DNA from: Xiphophorus maculatus
Taxonomy: Eukaryota > Chordata > Actinopteri > Cyprinodontiformes > Poeciliidae
DNA: 64,000 nt
Assembly (NCBI RefSeq): GCF_002775205.1
Contig: NC_036456.1
Coordinates: 21,167,968-21,231,967 of the forward strand
Direction: 5' to 3'
Within the stretch, counting starts at the first letter, position 1. Each line of letters begins with the position of its first letter. The notes beneath the pieces are model-generated. The model saw only the letters and a list, made by a program, of their open reading frames with translations, was not told the origin of the DNA and did not search any database. The position numbers and the translations under genes were made by a program. Of this stretch, positions 36,347 through 47,449 are shown piece by piece.

Positions 36347-39300
36347 TGCTTATTTTACAATGGAATGCAAGAAGTTTGTTAGCAAATGGACAAGAATTTA
36401 AAGGATATTTAAACTATTTGAAAAATAAACCAGATATTATTTGTATTCAAGAAACATGGCTTAAACCAGAGTTAGATTTTGTCATAAGAGGGTATAATAG
36501 TATTAGAAGAGATAGGGAACAAGAAAGTGGAGGAGGATGTGTAATATTTATAAAACAAGGAATACAGTATAGATTTTTAGGAAAAGGAGCTTCACTCGAA
36601 TGGTTATCTGTGGAAATTTGGATTAATAAAGAAAGTATTAATATATTAAATTTTTATAATCCGTGTAAAAAGTTGGATTTAGATGAAATGGAGGAAATGT
36701 TTAAAAATATAGGAAGAAAGTTCATTTGTTGTGGAGATTTCAATGCTTATAGTACTTTGTGGGGTAATAGGAATGATGCAAATGGAGAAGTGGTGGAAGA
36801 AGTAATGGATAGAAAACATTTGGTTTGTCTTAATAATGGAGAAGGGACGAGAATTAATATTAGAAATGGATCAGAATCAGTGTTAGATTTAACTTTAGTT
36901 TCAAAGAATTTGGCTGGGATTAGTAAGTGGAAAATATTAAGAGAATCAACTATAGGTAGTGATCATTACCCTATACTTATTGAAATTGGTAAAGAAATAG
37001 GGAAAAGTGTTAATGAGAACTTAGAAAGATGGTTATTTGGAAATGTTGATTGGGAAAAATATAAAATAATAAATGATGAAGAGATGCAAAAAGTTAATAT
37101 AGATTTAGATGTTGATATGATAAATTCTTCTATTTGTGAGGCCATTTTAGGGGCTGCTCGAGAAACAATCCAAAGGAAAAAAGGAAAATATAAGAAGAAA
37201 ATTGTTCCATGGTGGACGAAGGAATGTGATGGTGCAATTAAATATCGAAATAAAGCTTTTAGATTGTTAAAGAGAAATCAGAATTTTATTGAATATAAAA
37301 GGTCACAAGCTCTGGTTAAAAGAACGGTGAAAAATGCAAAAAAGGTTTATTGGAGTAATTTTTGTGATTCTGTAGGTAGGGAAACAAAGATTTCAAAAGT
37401 CTGGGGAATGATAAAGCGAATGAATGGAATTAGAGGTGAATATGGATATCCAGTTCTGAAAGATGGAAATGTTATTGCTGTGACTGAGGAGGAGAAAGCA
37501 AATATGTTAGTTAAAAAATTTGTTAAAGTTCATAGTTGTAATAATTTAAGCGCAGAAGAAAACCGCAGAAGAAATTGTACAATTAATGAAAATGTAAATT
37601 TATTAGAAGAAAATGTAAGAAATAATAATTTATTGAATAGTCCCTTTTCTTTATTTGACTTAAACAATGCCTTAGGAAAATCAAAAAATTCATCTCCAGG
37701 AAAAGATAATATTTCTTATATTATGGTTAATAAGCTTAGCAATTCATCTAAGAAGGTTTTATTGGAATTCTATAATAAGATATGGGAAGTGGGTATTTTA
37801 CCTCTGGCATGGAAAGAAGCAATCATAGTTCCAATCTTAAAGCCAGGTAAAGATCAGTCAAATCCAGCAAGTTACAGACCCATTGCTTTAACTTCTCATA
37901 TTTGTAAAATAATGGAGAGAATGGTAAATGAAAGATTGAGCTACTTTGTTGAAAAGAGGGGATATTTATCAAAATGTCAAAGTGGATTTAGAAAAGGGAG
38001 AAGCACTATGGATCCTTTATTATGTTTAGAACATGAAATCAGAAAAGGGCAAGTTAACAAGGAGAGTGTAGTGGCTGTTTTCTTTGATATAGAGAAAGCC
38101 TATGATATGATGTGGAAAGATGGATTTTTAATTAAATTGAAAAAAATGGGAATTAATGGATCAATGTTTTATTGGATAAAAGATTTTTTACAAGATAGAT
38201 CAATACAAGTAAGAATAGGACAATTGTCAGAAAAGTTTTTTGTTGAGAACGGTACACCTCAGGGAAGTATAGTGAGTCCTTTGTTTTTTTTTCTATTATG
38301 ATTAATGATATGTTTGACAATTAGGAAAGTGGAATGGGGTTTTCTTTGTTTGCTGATGATGGAGCAATTTGGAAGAGGGGGAAAAAATTAAAGTTCATTG
38401 TTAAAAAGATACAAGAAGCAATTAGTATTATAGAAGACTGGTCATTTAAATGGGGATTTAAGATTTCTATAGACAAAACAAAGACTTTATTTTTTACAAG
38501 GAAGAAAGCATCTGAAAATTTAAAACTGCAAATATATAATCGTGAATTAGAAAGGGTAAGGGAATTTAAGTTTTTGGGTTTATGGTTGGATGAAAAACTT
38601 ACTTGGAAAAATCATATTCAAAAAGTAGTGAATAAATGTAAGAGAGTTTTAAATGTAATGAGGTGTTTGGTGGGAAGTGAATGGGGTGCTGAGAGGAAGG
38701 CATTGAAATCAATATATACTGGGTTAATAAGGTCTGTATTTGATTATGGAAGTATTGTATTTGGGTCAGCATCAGAAACACTATTAAAAAAATTAGATAG
38801 TATTCAGTATCAAGCCTTGAGGTTATGTACAGGAGCAGTTAGAACAACTCCAACGTCAGCTTTGCTAATAGAAATGGGAGAGATGCCACTTAATCTCAGA
38901 AGATTACAGTTAAAGTCCAATTATTGGTGTAATTTAAAGGGCCATGATGGAAATCATCCATGTCAAGATATTTTAAAATCTAGTTGGGAAAAAGAAAAGA
39001 AGAAATTAAATTCTTTTGGATGGGAGATAGAAAATGTTATAAAAGATTTTGGTTTATCTGATATAAACATTAGTCAAACAGTTCCTCTTTCACCAGTTTA
39101 TCCTTCTCTATTTCATAATAATGTTGTTGATTTAACTTTGTTGGAGAAAAGGAAAGGAGAAAACGTTTCAGATCCATATTTGGTTCAATCATATTTAGAT
39201 AGTAAGTACTATGGATATGTCCAAGTTTTTACAGATGCGTCTAAAAACTCAAATAGCAGTAATGGGGTTTCTTTCATTGTTCCAGAATTCAAAGTTAAAA

Positions 39301-40076
39301 AATGTAAAAGAATTACTGATGGAGTATCAGTTTATACTGGAGAGATGATGGGAATTATTTTAGCTTTAGGATGGATTGAGGAAGTCCGTCCATTAAGAAG
39401 CATAGTATGCTCTGATTCAAGTTCTTCATTATATTCATTAAAAAATAATCATGCTATTAGTAGACCGGATCTTTTATTAGAAATTCAGTTAATAACATAT
39501 AGAATTCAAGCAATAGGGTTATTAGTTATATTTACATGGATACCATCACATATAGGAATAAGAGGGAATGAGTTGGCTGATAAATATGCAAAACAAGCTT
39601 CAAAATATAGTGATATTGATATATTAGTTCCATTTAGTAGAGAAGAAATCAAATCTATTATTAAACAAAAGGTTAAGGAAAGATGGCAGAGACAGTGGGA
39701 GGAAGATAGAAATGGTAGATGGCTGTACAGTATTCAAAGAAAAGTTGGTGCAATGAGGAGAACGGGACGAAATAGAAAAGAGGAAACAGTTATATCTAGG
39801 TTGCGGTTTGGACATACAAGGTTAAATAGTAATTTATTTAAAATAGGAAAACATCGAACTGGAAGTTGTGATTTTTGTGGTCAAGAAGAGACAGTAAAAC
39901 ATGTTTTGTTGTTCTGTACCAAATATTCTGTTGAGAGAAGGAAATTAGTTTGCCGGTTACAAGAAAATAAATTACAGTTAAATTTACAAGATATTTTGGG
40001 AAAAATTTCTAATTCTAAAGATATAAGTTATTTAATTAATTATCTTAAGAAAACAAAATTGATAGAGAAGATTTAA
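36346..40076 (+). pseudogene. LINE ORF2 (endonuclease, RT, RNase H), two lesions
   Basis: Starts at the ATG overlapping the ORF1 stop. APE endonuclease: LQWNARSLLANGQEF, ICIQETWL, CCGDFNAYSTLWG, GSDHYPI. RT: SYRPIALTSHICKIMERM, FRKGRSTMDP, FFDIEKAYD, NGTPQGSIVSP. A frameshift in a run of nine T (38284-38292) is followed by an in-frame TAG at 38322-38324. The frame then stays open to 40076 with an intact FADD catalytic block, RNase H (FTDASK, CSDSSSS, WIPSHIGIRGNELAD) and a C-terminal CCHC-like knuckle (CDFCGQEETVKHVLLFC). The undisturbed length would be about 1,240 residues. A sequencing error in the T run is possible, but the TAG is a separate lesion. Confidence 0.9.
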
Positions 40077-40085
40077 GTGTTGTTA

Positions 40086-40119
<34 letters not shown>

Positions 40120-40248
40120 TTTTATTTTTTTTTATTTTATTTTATTTTTTTATTTTTTATTTTATTGTTTTGTTTGTTTTGTTTGTTTTGTTTTGTTTTG
40201 AGGGGGGTGTATATAGTTAGCGTCCCGATCCACACTCCATTCCAGTAG

Positions 40249-40290
40249 ATGGCGGTAATGCACATCTAAAAGTTGTTTGCCAACCGCCAT
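40249..40290 (+). other. Conserved LINE 3'-end stem-loop
   Basis: ATGGCGGT (40249-40256) pairs with ACCGCCAT (40283-40290) around a 26-nt loop, followed by A-rich sequence and GAA repeats. The same structure occurs at the 3' end of element F (32420-32459). By analogy with other LINEs it may be the recognition site for the element's own reverse transcriptase; that role is inferred. Confidence 0.6.
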
Positions 40291-40458
40291 AAAAAAGGAA
40301 AAGAAGAAGAAGAAGAAGACTTGTTATTCCAGATGCCACACCTGCAGTTTCATCGCTTCCTGTTTAGGAGTTGAACATCAGGTTTTGTTTTTATCTCTTT
40401 ACTCGGTTCTGGTTCTGGTTCTGGTTCTGGTGTTTGTCTGGATTCCAGGTGTTAGAAA

Positions 40459-43400
40459 ATGTCCGCAGTTACCTGGTTGCTCTGCGGACTCTCTCTGCTC
40501 TCTGCCAGACTTCCAGTCTTTGTCTCCGCAGGTGAGTCACTGCTGCAGGTAAACAAGCTGAGGATCAGGAGCAAAACATTACAACCTGTTTTTACACTCA
40601 GAAACGGAGAAAATACAAAACAGAAAAAATATGAAATGAGATTTAACTTTAAACCGACTGCATTAAACTAAAACCTGTTTGTTTTCGGATCTTTGTGCAG
40701 CAGCTTCAGTTTCATTTTGCAGGAAAGTTAAAATGACCGAGGCCTCTAGAGAGATCCCCGCAATGATCTACTGATCAGTTATGGGCCATAATTAAATACT
40801 ATAAGTCTTTGTTACGGTGGCTGCTGAACTTTATGCTTTAATATAAAGTTATGTGAGGTTTTTACATGAATGTTAATATCTCCTTGTGAAATATCTGAAG
40901 TTTTATATTTTTCTTTAGTATAAAAAGGCACAAAAAACCTTTGATATAAACAGAAACTTTCCGTAAGTAGGAAATAAATAAAAATACATCCTAATATGGA
41001 TTATTTTACTGCCATAATTTTAGTTGACATGTTTCATTTTGTATTATGCACATTTTTTGTTATTACGACTCTTATTTTGAAAGGTTAAAGTAGGAAGTCC
41101 AATCCAGCATATTGCTAGGGAACCAGAAAAAGAAGATGCATGCGATAGGAAAGCATAGCTTTAGCAAGTGACTGTAAAAGGGTCATTTAAGTTAAAGAAT
41201 TTATGTAATAACCTCATTTCTACCTCGAAAGGAAGGGTCAGCCAGCGAGGTATGTTTATATGTAATTATATCATTTTATGTTATCGTACTCATGACACCG
41301 TCTCACTTAAGTTTATGTTGTATTTTAGTTCGACGGTGGTGTTGGTGTCAGTGGGTCAAGTGAAATTGTAACAAGAGCAACTTTAAAGAACGACATTAAA
41401 GCTGACTTCACACCAGCAGTACAACGAACTCTTTATTGCCGTGAAGAAGAAGAGGTGGAAGTGATAGATTATTTCTGAGTTATTATCGCGGGTAATAAAT
41501 CATCTGACAGTTTTGATTTTTTTTATTCTAGTCTGAATGGTTTAAAGGGCTTTCAGTGCCGCTCAGACATAAACATGCAGGAAATAAATAAATCGATTTT
41601 CAATCAGTTTTTTGCACCAAACAGTTAATAATAATAAACAAGTTTTCACTGAGGCTCTGTAAGAACAATATGAATGAAATAAGTAATTATTGATATGACA
41701 GGAGCAGGAGGCTCTGACACTCAGGTGTGTCAACGTGACGTCATCAGGTATGAATTGAAGGTCACTGGTTTTGTGTTTATGAGGAAGCGGTGAGCGGGGC
41801 GGTCAGTCCTTGTAAAGTTTGGAGCCTGATAATTAAATTGGAATAAATCGATAATTGTGACAGAACAAAGAAATGATCTGGAGTTGATTGATTAACAGAC
41901 AGATGAGATTCCAGAGTTAATCCAGTTCTGCTTTTTACCATCATTAGTTTGTTTTATAATAATAAAATGTTTTTATTATTATTAAGTCTTTGGTGCAAAA
42001 AACTGATTGAAAATCGATTTTTTTATTTCCTGCATGTTTATGTTTGTTAAGGTTGAGATGAAACTGAAGCAGCTCTTTAAACCATTCAGACTAGAACAAC
42101 AGAGACTCAATCAAAACTGTCAGATGATTTATTACCAACGATAATAACTCAGAAATATAGTTCAAATGTATTTTTATTTCTTTCCTTCTTACAGAAGTTT
42201 CTGTTTATATCACAGGTTTGTGGCGCCTTTTTATACTAAAGAAAAAATATATAAAACTTCAGATATTTCACAAGGAGATTTTAACATTAATCGAAAAACC
42301 TTAAATAATTTTATATTAAAGCAGAAAGTACAGCAGCCACCTTATGAAAGGCTTACAGTATTTAATTATTCTGCATAACTGACCAGTAGATTATTGTGAG
42401 GGAACTCAGAATAACGTTTTTCCTCATGTTCCCTGCAGAGCTGCGTATAAAATATAAACAACATGGCTGATTTAAAATTTCTCTTTTTATTTTCCTTTAA
42501 TCAAGAATCTTGATTCTGATGTATTTATCTTTCAAAGGATGAGAAAAGAACAGAAAATGATCATTAATTCAATAAAAATACCAATTTTAGCATTTATTAA
42601 CCAAATCCAAGTAATGATATTTTTGTCGACTCTAATCTTCAGCATAATAATTAATTTTTCTTTCAGTCAAGAGAAACATGAAACATTAACAGATTAAGTT
42701 GCAGCATGTGAATAATTTAGTTTTTATATTTATTTATTTAACTAAACATGATGAAATATTTCAGGGGAAACTTCAGATTCCTTCAGTTTGACTTTAATAT
42801 AAATTTAGTTTTTTAACTTTATATGACGGCCATCTTTGTTCAGATAATATTCATAACCTGCATACTGGATGAAAATCATTCCTGGTTTTTCCACTTGGCC
42901 TCCTGAGGATTAGAGATGGAAATTAATTTGTATTCACAAATAAATAAAGATTTAATTATTATAACTATAATAAGTCAAAACATGTTATGAAAATCTGAAA
43001 TAACCATCAGCCTCATAAAGCCTGAAAACAGAAACAATTATGAGAAAATTCTGATTTTTATTTTAAATGTTTCTTTTTACAAAATAAATCATTTTAACTC
43101 GTCGCCTTGTTTTCCATGTTTTATGTATCATTTAAAAACCAAAAACATCCATTTTAATCATAAAGCAACGTTGCATGATGCTTTAAAAGCAATTTAGAAA
43201 GTTTTAATATTAATATATCATCAGCAATAAAACAAAACAGATTATTTTATCAATATATTATTAATAAATCAATTGATCAAGTGACATGTTTGGTGTTGAA
43301 GTGTTAATTGATGACAGAAGCTTTAAACCGGATCAGAACCAGCCGCCTCCCTGATGGACGGTAACCGGGTTTTATTGGACAGATGATGATGTCATCACGT

Positions 43401-46400
43401 TAAAAAGCGTCATGTTTTTCATATTTTTCATATTTTTCATATTTTCTGTTTTTCTCCTCAGATCAGACGATCCGAGCTGAACATGGACAGACGGTCGCTC
43501 TGCCGTGCCGCCTGGCCAGCAGAGACCCGGTTCTGGTGGTGGAGTGGAGCAGAACCGATCTGGGCTCAGATTACGTTCTCCTGTTTCGGGACGAGCAGAT
43601 CGACCCGTTTAACCAGCATCCGTCCTATCAGAACCGGGTCGGACTGAAGGACCTGGAGAACAGAGACGTGTCTCTGGTTCTGGTGGACGGGACGACTGAT
43701 GACAACGGGACGTACGAGTGTCGGGTCGTTCAGACCGGAAAGAACCGCAGGAAGCAACTAATCAGCTCCGTCCACCTGGTTGTAGCTCCGCCCCCTCCTT
43801 CAGGTGAGAGTCTGGATCAGAACCAGCAGCTTCCTGGTTCTGGACCTCAGATCAGATGATGATCTCCAGTCGGGTCAGACTAATTCCTGGTTCTGTTCTG
43901 CAGCTCGCTTTGAGAAACTCACAGGAGACCAGAGAACCCGGACCGGATCAGAGGAGGAGGGAGGAAGCCAGGAGCTGTTGACCTCTGACCCTACAGCTGG
44001 TACCGCCTCTCCTCTTCCTGTTGGGTTTAGAGATTCTCATTAGATCTGCTTCATTTAAGATTTAATTAAATGTTATTTGTTTTGTCTTTGTTTCCATTTT
44101 TCCTCCTTGTTCACATTAAACCTTGAAATCCAAACTGATGGCAGATCAAATCAAAACTGATCAGTTTTGATTTAAAACGGATCATTAATCAGATAAAGAC
44201 AAGAGGAACCAAATGTTCAGTCAGAACTTTTTCTCTTTGGGTTCAGAGACCAGCTTCATTTCTTCACCCTCTAAATTCACTGGAAGTTATTTAATGAAGA
44301 ACAAAACTGAACGATGGTTCTGTTATGATGGTTCTGATATGATGGTTCTGTTGTGATGGTTCTGTTATGATGGTTCTGATGTGATGGTTCTGTTGTGATG
44401 GTTCTGTTATGATGGTTCTGTTATGATGGTTCTGTTATGATGGTTCTGTTGTGATGGTTCTGTTATGATGGTTCTGATGTGATGGTTCTGTTGTGATGGT
44501 TCTGTTGTGATGGTTCTGTTATGATGGTTCTGTTATGATGGTTCTGATATGATGGTTCTGATGTGATGGTTCTGTTATGATGGTTCTGTTATGATGGTTC
44601 TGATATGATGGTTCTGATGTGATGGTTCTGTTATGATGGTTCTGTTATGATGGTTCTGTTATGATGGTTCTGATATGATGGTTCTGATGTGATGGTTCTG
44701 TTATGATGGTTCTGATGTGATGGTTCTGTTATGATGGTTCTGTTGTGATGGTTCTGTTATGATGGTTCTGATGTGATGGTTCTGTTATGATGGTTCTGAT
44801 GTGATGGTTCTGTTATGATGGTTCTGTTATGATGGTTCTGATGTGATGGTTCTGTTATGATGGTTCTGATGTGATGGTTCTGTTATGATGGTTCTGTTAT
44901 GATGGTTCTGTTGTGATGGTTCTGTTATGATGGTTCTGTTGTGATGGTTCTGTTATGATGGTTCTGATGTGATGGTTCTGTTGTGATGGTTCTGTTATGA
45001 TGGTTCTGTTGTGATGGTTCTGTTATGATGGTTCTGTTGTGATGGTTCTGTTATGATGGTTCTGATGTGATGGTTCTGTTGTGATGGTTCTGTTATGATG
45101 GTTCTGTTGTGATGGTTCTGTTATGATGGTTCTGTTATGATGGTTCTGATATGATGGTTCTGATGTGATGGTTCTGTTATGATGGTTCTGTTATTATGGT
45201 TCTGATATGATGGTTCTGATGTGATGGTTCTGTTATGATGGTTCTGATGTGATGGTTCTGTTATGATGGTTCTGTTATGATGGTTCTGATGTGATGGTTC
45301 TGTTATGATGGTTCTGTTATGATGGTTCTGTTATGATGGTTCTGTTGTGATGGTTCTGATGTGATGGTTCTGTTATGATGGTTCTGATGTGATGGTTCTG
45401 TTATGATGGTTCTGTTGTGATGGTTCTGTTATGATGGTTCTGTTATGATGGTTCTGTTATGATGGTTCTGTTATGATGGTTCTGATGTGATGGTTCTGTT
45501 ATGATGGTTCTGATGTGATGGTTCTGTTATGATGGTTCTGTTGTGATGGTTCTGATGTGATGGTTCTGTTATGATGGTTCTGTTGTGATGGTTCTGATGT
45601 GATGGTTCTGTTATGATGGTTCTGTTGTGATGGTTCTGATGTGATGGTTCTGTTATGATGGTTCTGATGTGATGGTTCTGTTATGATGGTTCTGATGTGA
45701 TGGTTCTGATGTGATGTTCTGTTATGATGGTTCTGATGTGATGGTTCTGTTGTGATGGTTCTGATGTGATGGTTCTGTTATGATGGTTCTGTTGTGATGG
45801 TTCTGTTATGATGGTTCTGATGTGATGGTTCTGATATGATGGTTCTGTTATGATGGTTCTGTTATGATCCTGGATGGTTTGAGACTTTCTGTCATCAGAA
45901 CGATGGAATAATGGAGGGAAATTCTGATCCATTTATAGATAATTGATGAATTGATTGATTTTTCATCAACAGCTGATTACTAATTTAACGTTTGAATTTA
46001 CTTCACCTACCTGCTAAGATAAACGGTTTCAAGTCATGTCTGAGTTTTTCCACCTGTCTTGTCATGAACCCAGCTGTTGCTAAGCAACCTGTCTGTTTCT
46101 AAAACTCACCTGTTTGCTTCTTGTCTGCAGGAAGTGAAGCTGAAGTGACCAAATATGGAGGAAGCCTTGTTGGGGAGGTGCAGCTAGCTGAAGCATTAAA
46201 AGGTCTGGAGTTACTGTTAAAAAATGAAAATATTTCACATTTAATCATATTTTTCATACTTCAAATTAATATTTGGCTTTTATTTCTGACTTGCTTCTGC
46301 ATCAAATGTCTGCATGTCTTTATTCCTGGTGTGACTCCAGATCATTCAGCAGGTTAGAAGCTGAACTAGAAACAGATCATTAGACATTAATGTGATATTA

Positions 46401-46677
46401 ATATTAATATTATTACATTAGGATGTTGTTGATATTCTAACACAGAGTTTATATCATTGGTCAGTAAATACTGAGAATCAGTCGGATTTAATGATCCTGT
46501 TTCTGTTTTACAGTTCAGTTCGTTCAACAGAACCAGGATGGAGAGAAGAAGAACCAGAGCAGAACGGTTCCTGGACTGATTGTTTCTCTCTTCCTCTTCT
46601 CTCTGGTTGTTTCTGCGTTTATTTCTTTAACTCTGTGGAAGAAGAAACGACCTGAAACTCATCGTCCAGTGATCTGA
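40459..46677 (+). CDS. V-set Ig membrane protein, butyrophilin/B7-like (C)
   Basis: Predicted 248-aa type I surface protein. Exons: 40459-40531 (signal peptide MSAVTWLLCGLSLL...), 43462-43803 (V-set), 43904-43999, 46131-46202 (short linker exons, less certain), 46514-46677 (membrane span and tail). All junctions are phase 1 and the exons sum to 249 codons. The V domain has C40, W53 (VVEWS) and C111 in DDNGTYEC, the classic V-set pattern. The span GLIVSLFLFSLVVSAFI (about 214-236) is followed by WKKKRPETHRPVI, a short tail without signalling motifs. The donor of exon 3 (gtaccg) is weak. Intron 1 holds a large inverted repeat and intron 3 a 1.55-kb minisatellite. The V-set relatives in fish are usually labelled butyrophilin- or CD276-like; the exact orthologue is unclear. 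Likely role: ligand or co-receptor in immune-cell contact. Confidence 0.78.
40755..42403. repeat. Large imperfect inverted repeat in intron 1 of gene C
   Basis: The right arm (about 41985-42403) is the reverse complement of the left arm (about 40755-40991 plus 41467-41640). For example, GAAAATCGATT and TTTTTTGCACCAAA appear in opposite orientation near 41600 and 41990. The spacer is about 340 bp (41641-41984). The left arm carries an extra segment of about 475 bp (40992-41466) absent from the right arm. Only short chance frames are present. It may be a foldback element or an inverted duplication. Confidence 0.8.
44313..45868. repeat. 14-bp minisatellite in intron 3 of gene C
   Basis: About 110 copies of a 14-bp unit (GATGGTTCTGTTAT and variants ending GATAT, GATGT or TTGT). 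Unit length is strikingly constant and variation is confined to three positions. It fills most of the intron between exons at 43999 and 46131. Confidence 0.97.
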
Positions 46678-46722
46678 CTGAAACTCATCGTCCAGTGATC
46701 TGACTGAAACTCATCGTCCAGT
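46653..46722 (+). repeat. 26-bp triplication spanning the stop of gene C
   Basis: A 26-bp unit containing GAAACTCATCGTCCAGTG occurs nearly three times in tandem. The first unit encodes the end of the protein and its TGA (46675-46677); the other units fall in the 3' UTR. Confidence 0.85.
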
Positions 46723-46830
46723 GGTTCCTGTTAATGTAAATACTGAGATCAATGTGGGTTAAAAGAAACACAAGTTAGATCACACAGAAGGAGATTTTCA
46801 GCAGAAACATCTCAAAAATAATTTGATGCA

Positions 46831-47449
46831 CAGTGAACCCTCGCTGCTTCGCGGACGTTTTTGTGTAGTTTTTCCCCCACACTGCATTGTTCTGTTCTGC
46901 GTCCTGATTGGCTAAACAGTCTCCGCGCTTCTTCTCTACCTGTGTGCCAATAACGTTACGGTATTTAAACATACAGTTTGGTAAATTTTGGCAAATCTTT
47001 TTGCCCAGAAGAAAAAAGAGCAACAGCAACTACCGATAATAACGACGTTCTTCTCTGGAAAAAACTCACCTGCACCAAAAGCCACCAGAGAGCAGAGTCA
47101 GGCTGCAGAGTCGGGCTGCAGTCAGGCTGCAGAGTCAGGCTGCAGAGTCGGGCTGCAGAGTCGGGCTGCAGAGTCACAGTCAGAGGATCAGAGAAATATG
47201 AGTCACAATTTGTCCTACTGAACTTCTATTGATGATTAAAATGATTATTTTACTGTAATTATTTGTAAGAAATTGTTCTATTTGTTTAAAAAATGCTTAG
47301 GCTTGAAAACAGTTTTTGTTCTTTGGTTTCAATGTAGAATATTTAATTATGCTGCATAATAATTGTAAAAAATTAAGGTAACTACTTCGCTGATTTCGCC
47401 GATCGGATTCTTATTGGAACCCAAACCCGCGAAAAACGAGGGTTCACTG
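46831..47449. mobile_element. Pogo/Tigger-like MITE
   Basis: The ends are inverted: CAGTGAACCCTCG at 46831 and CGAGGGTTCACTG ending at 47449. TA follows the right end and CA precedes the left, which fits a mutated TA target duplication. It is 619 bp, with no transposase. A 13-bp internal tandem repeat (AGAGTCGGGCTGC-like, about 47095-47182) sits in the middle. It lies downstream of gene C. Confidence 0.8.

Larger units (their letters stand above)
35021..40316 (+). mobile_element. I-type LINE, essentially full length (G)
   Basis: The 5.3-kb element is flanked by 12-bp target duplications agacttgttatt (35009-35020 and 40317-40328). Order: 5' UTR, ORF1 (35153-36346), ORF2 (36346-40076, one frameshift and one stop), a low-complexity T-rich 3' UTR (about 40080-40205), a conserved 3' end with an 8-bp stem ATGGCGGT/ACCGCCAT (40249-40290), and a GAA tail. 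It is head to head with element F; only 170 bp separate the two insertions. Presence of the whole 5' end suggests complete reverse transcription and a fairly recent insertion. Confidence 0.94.
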
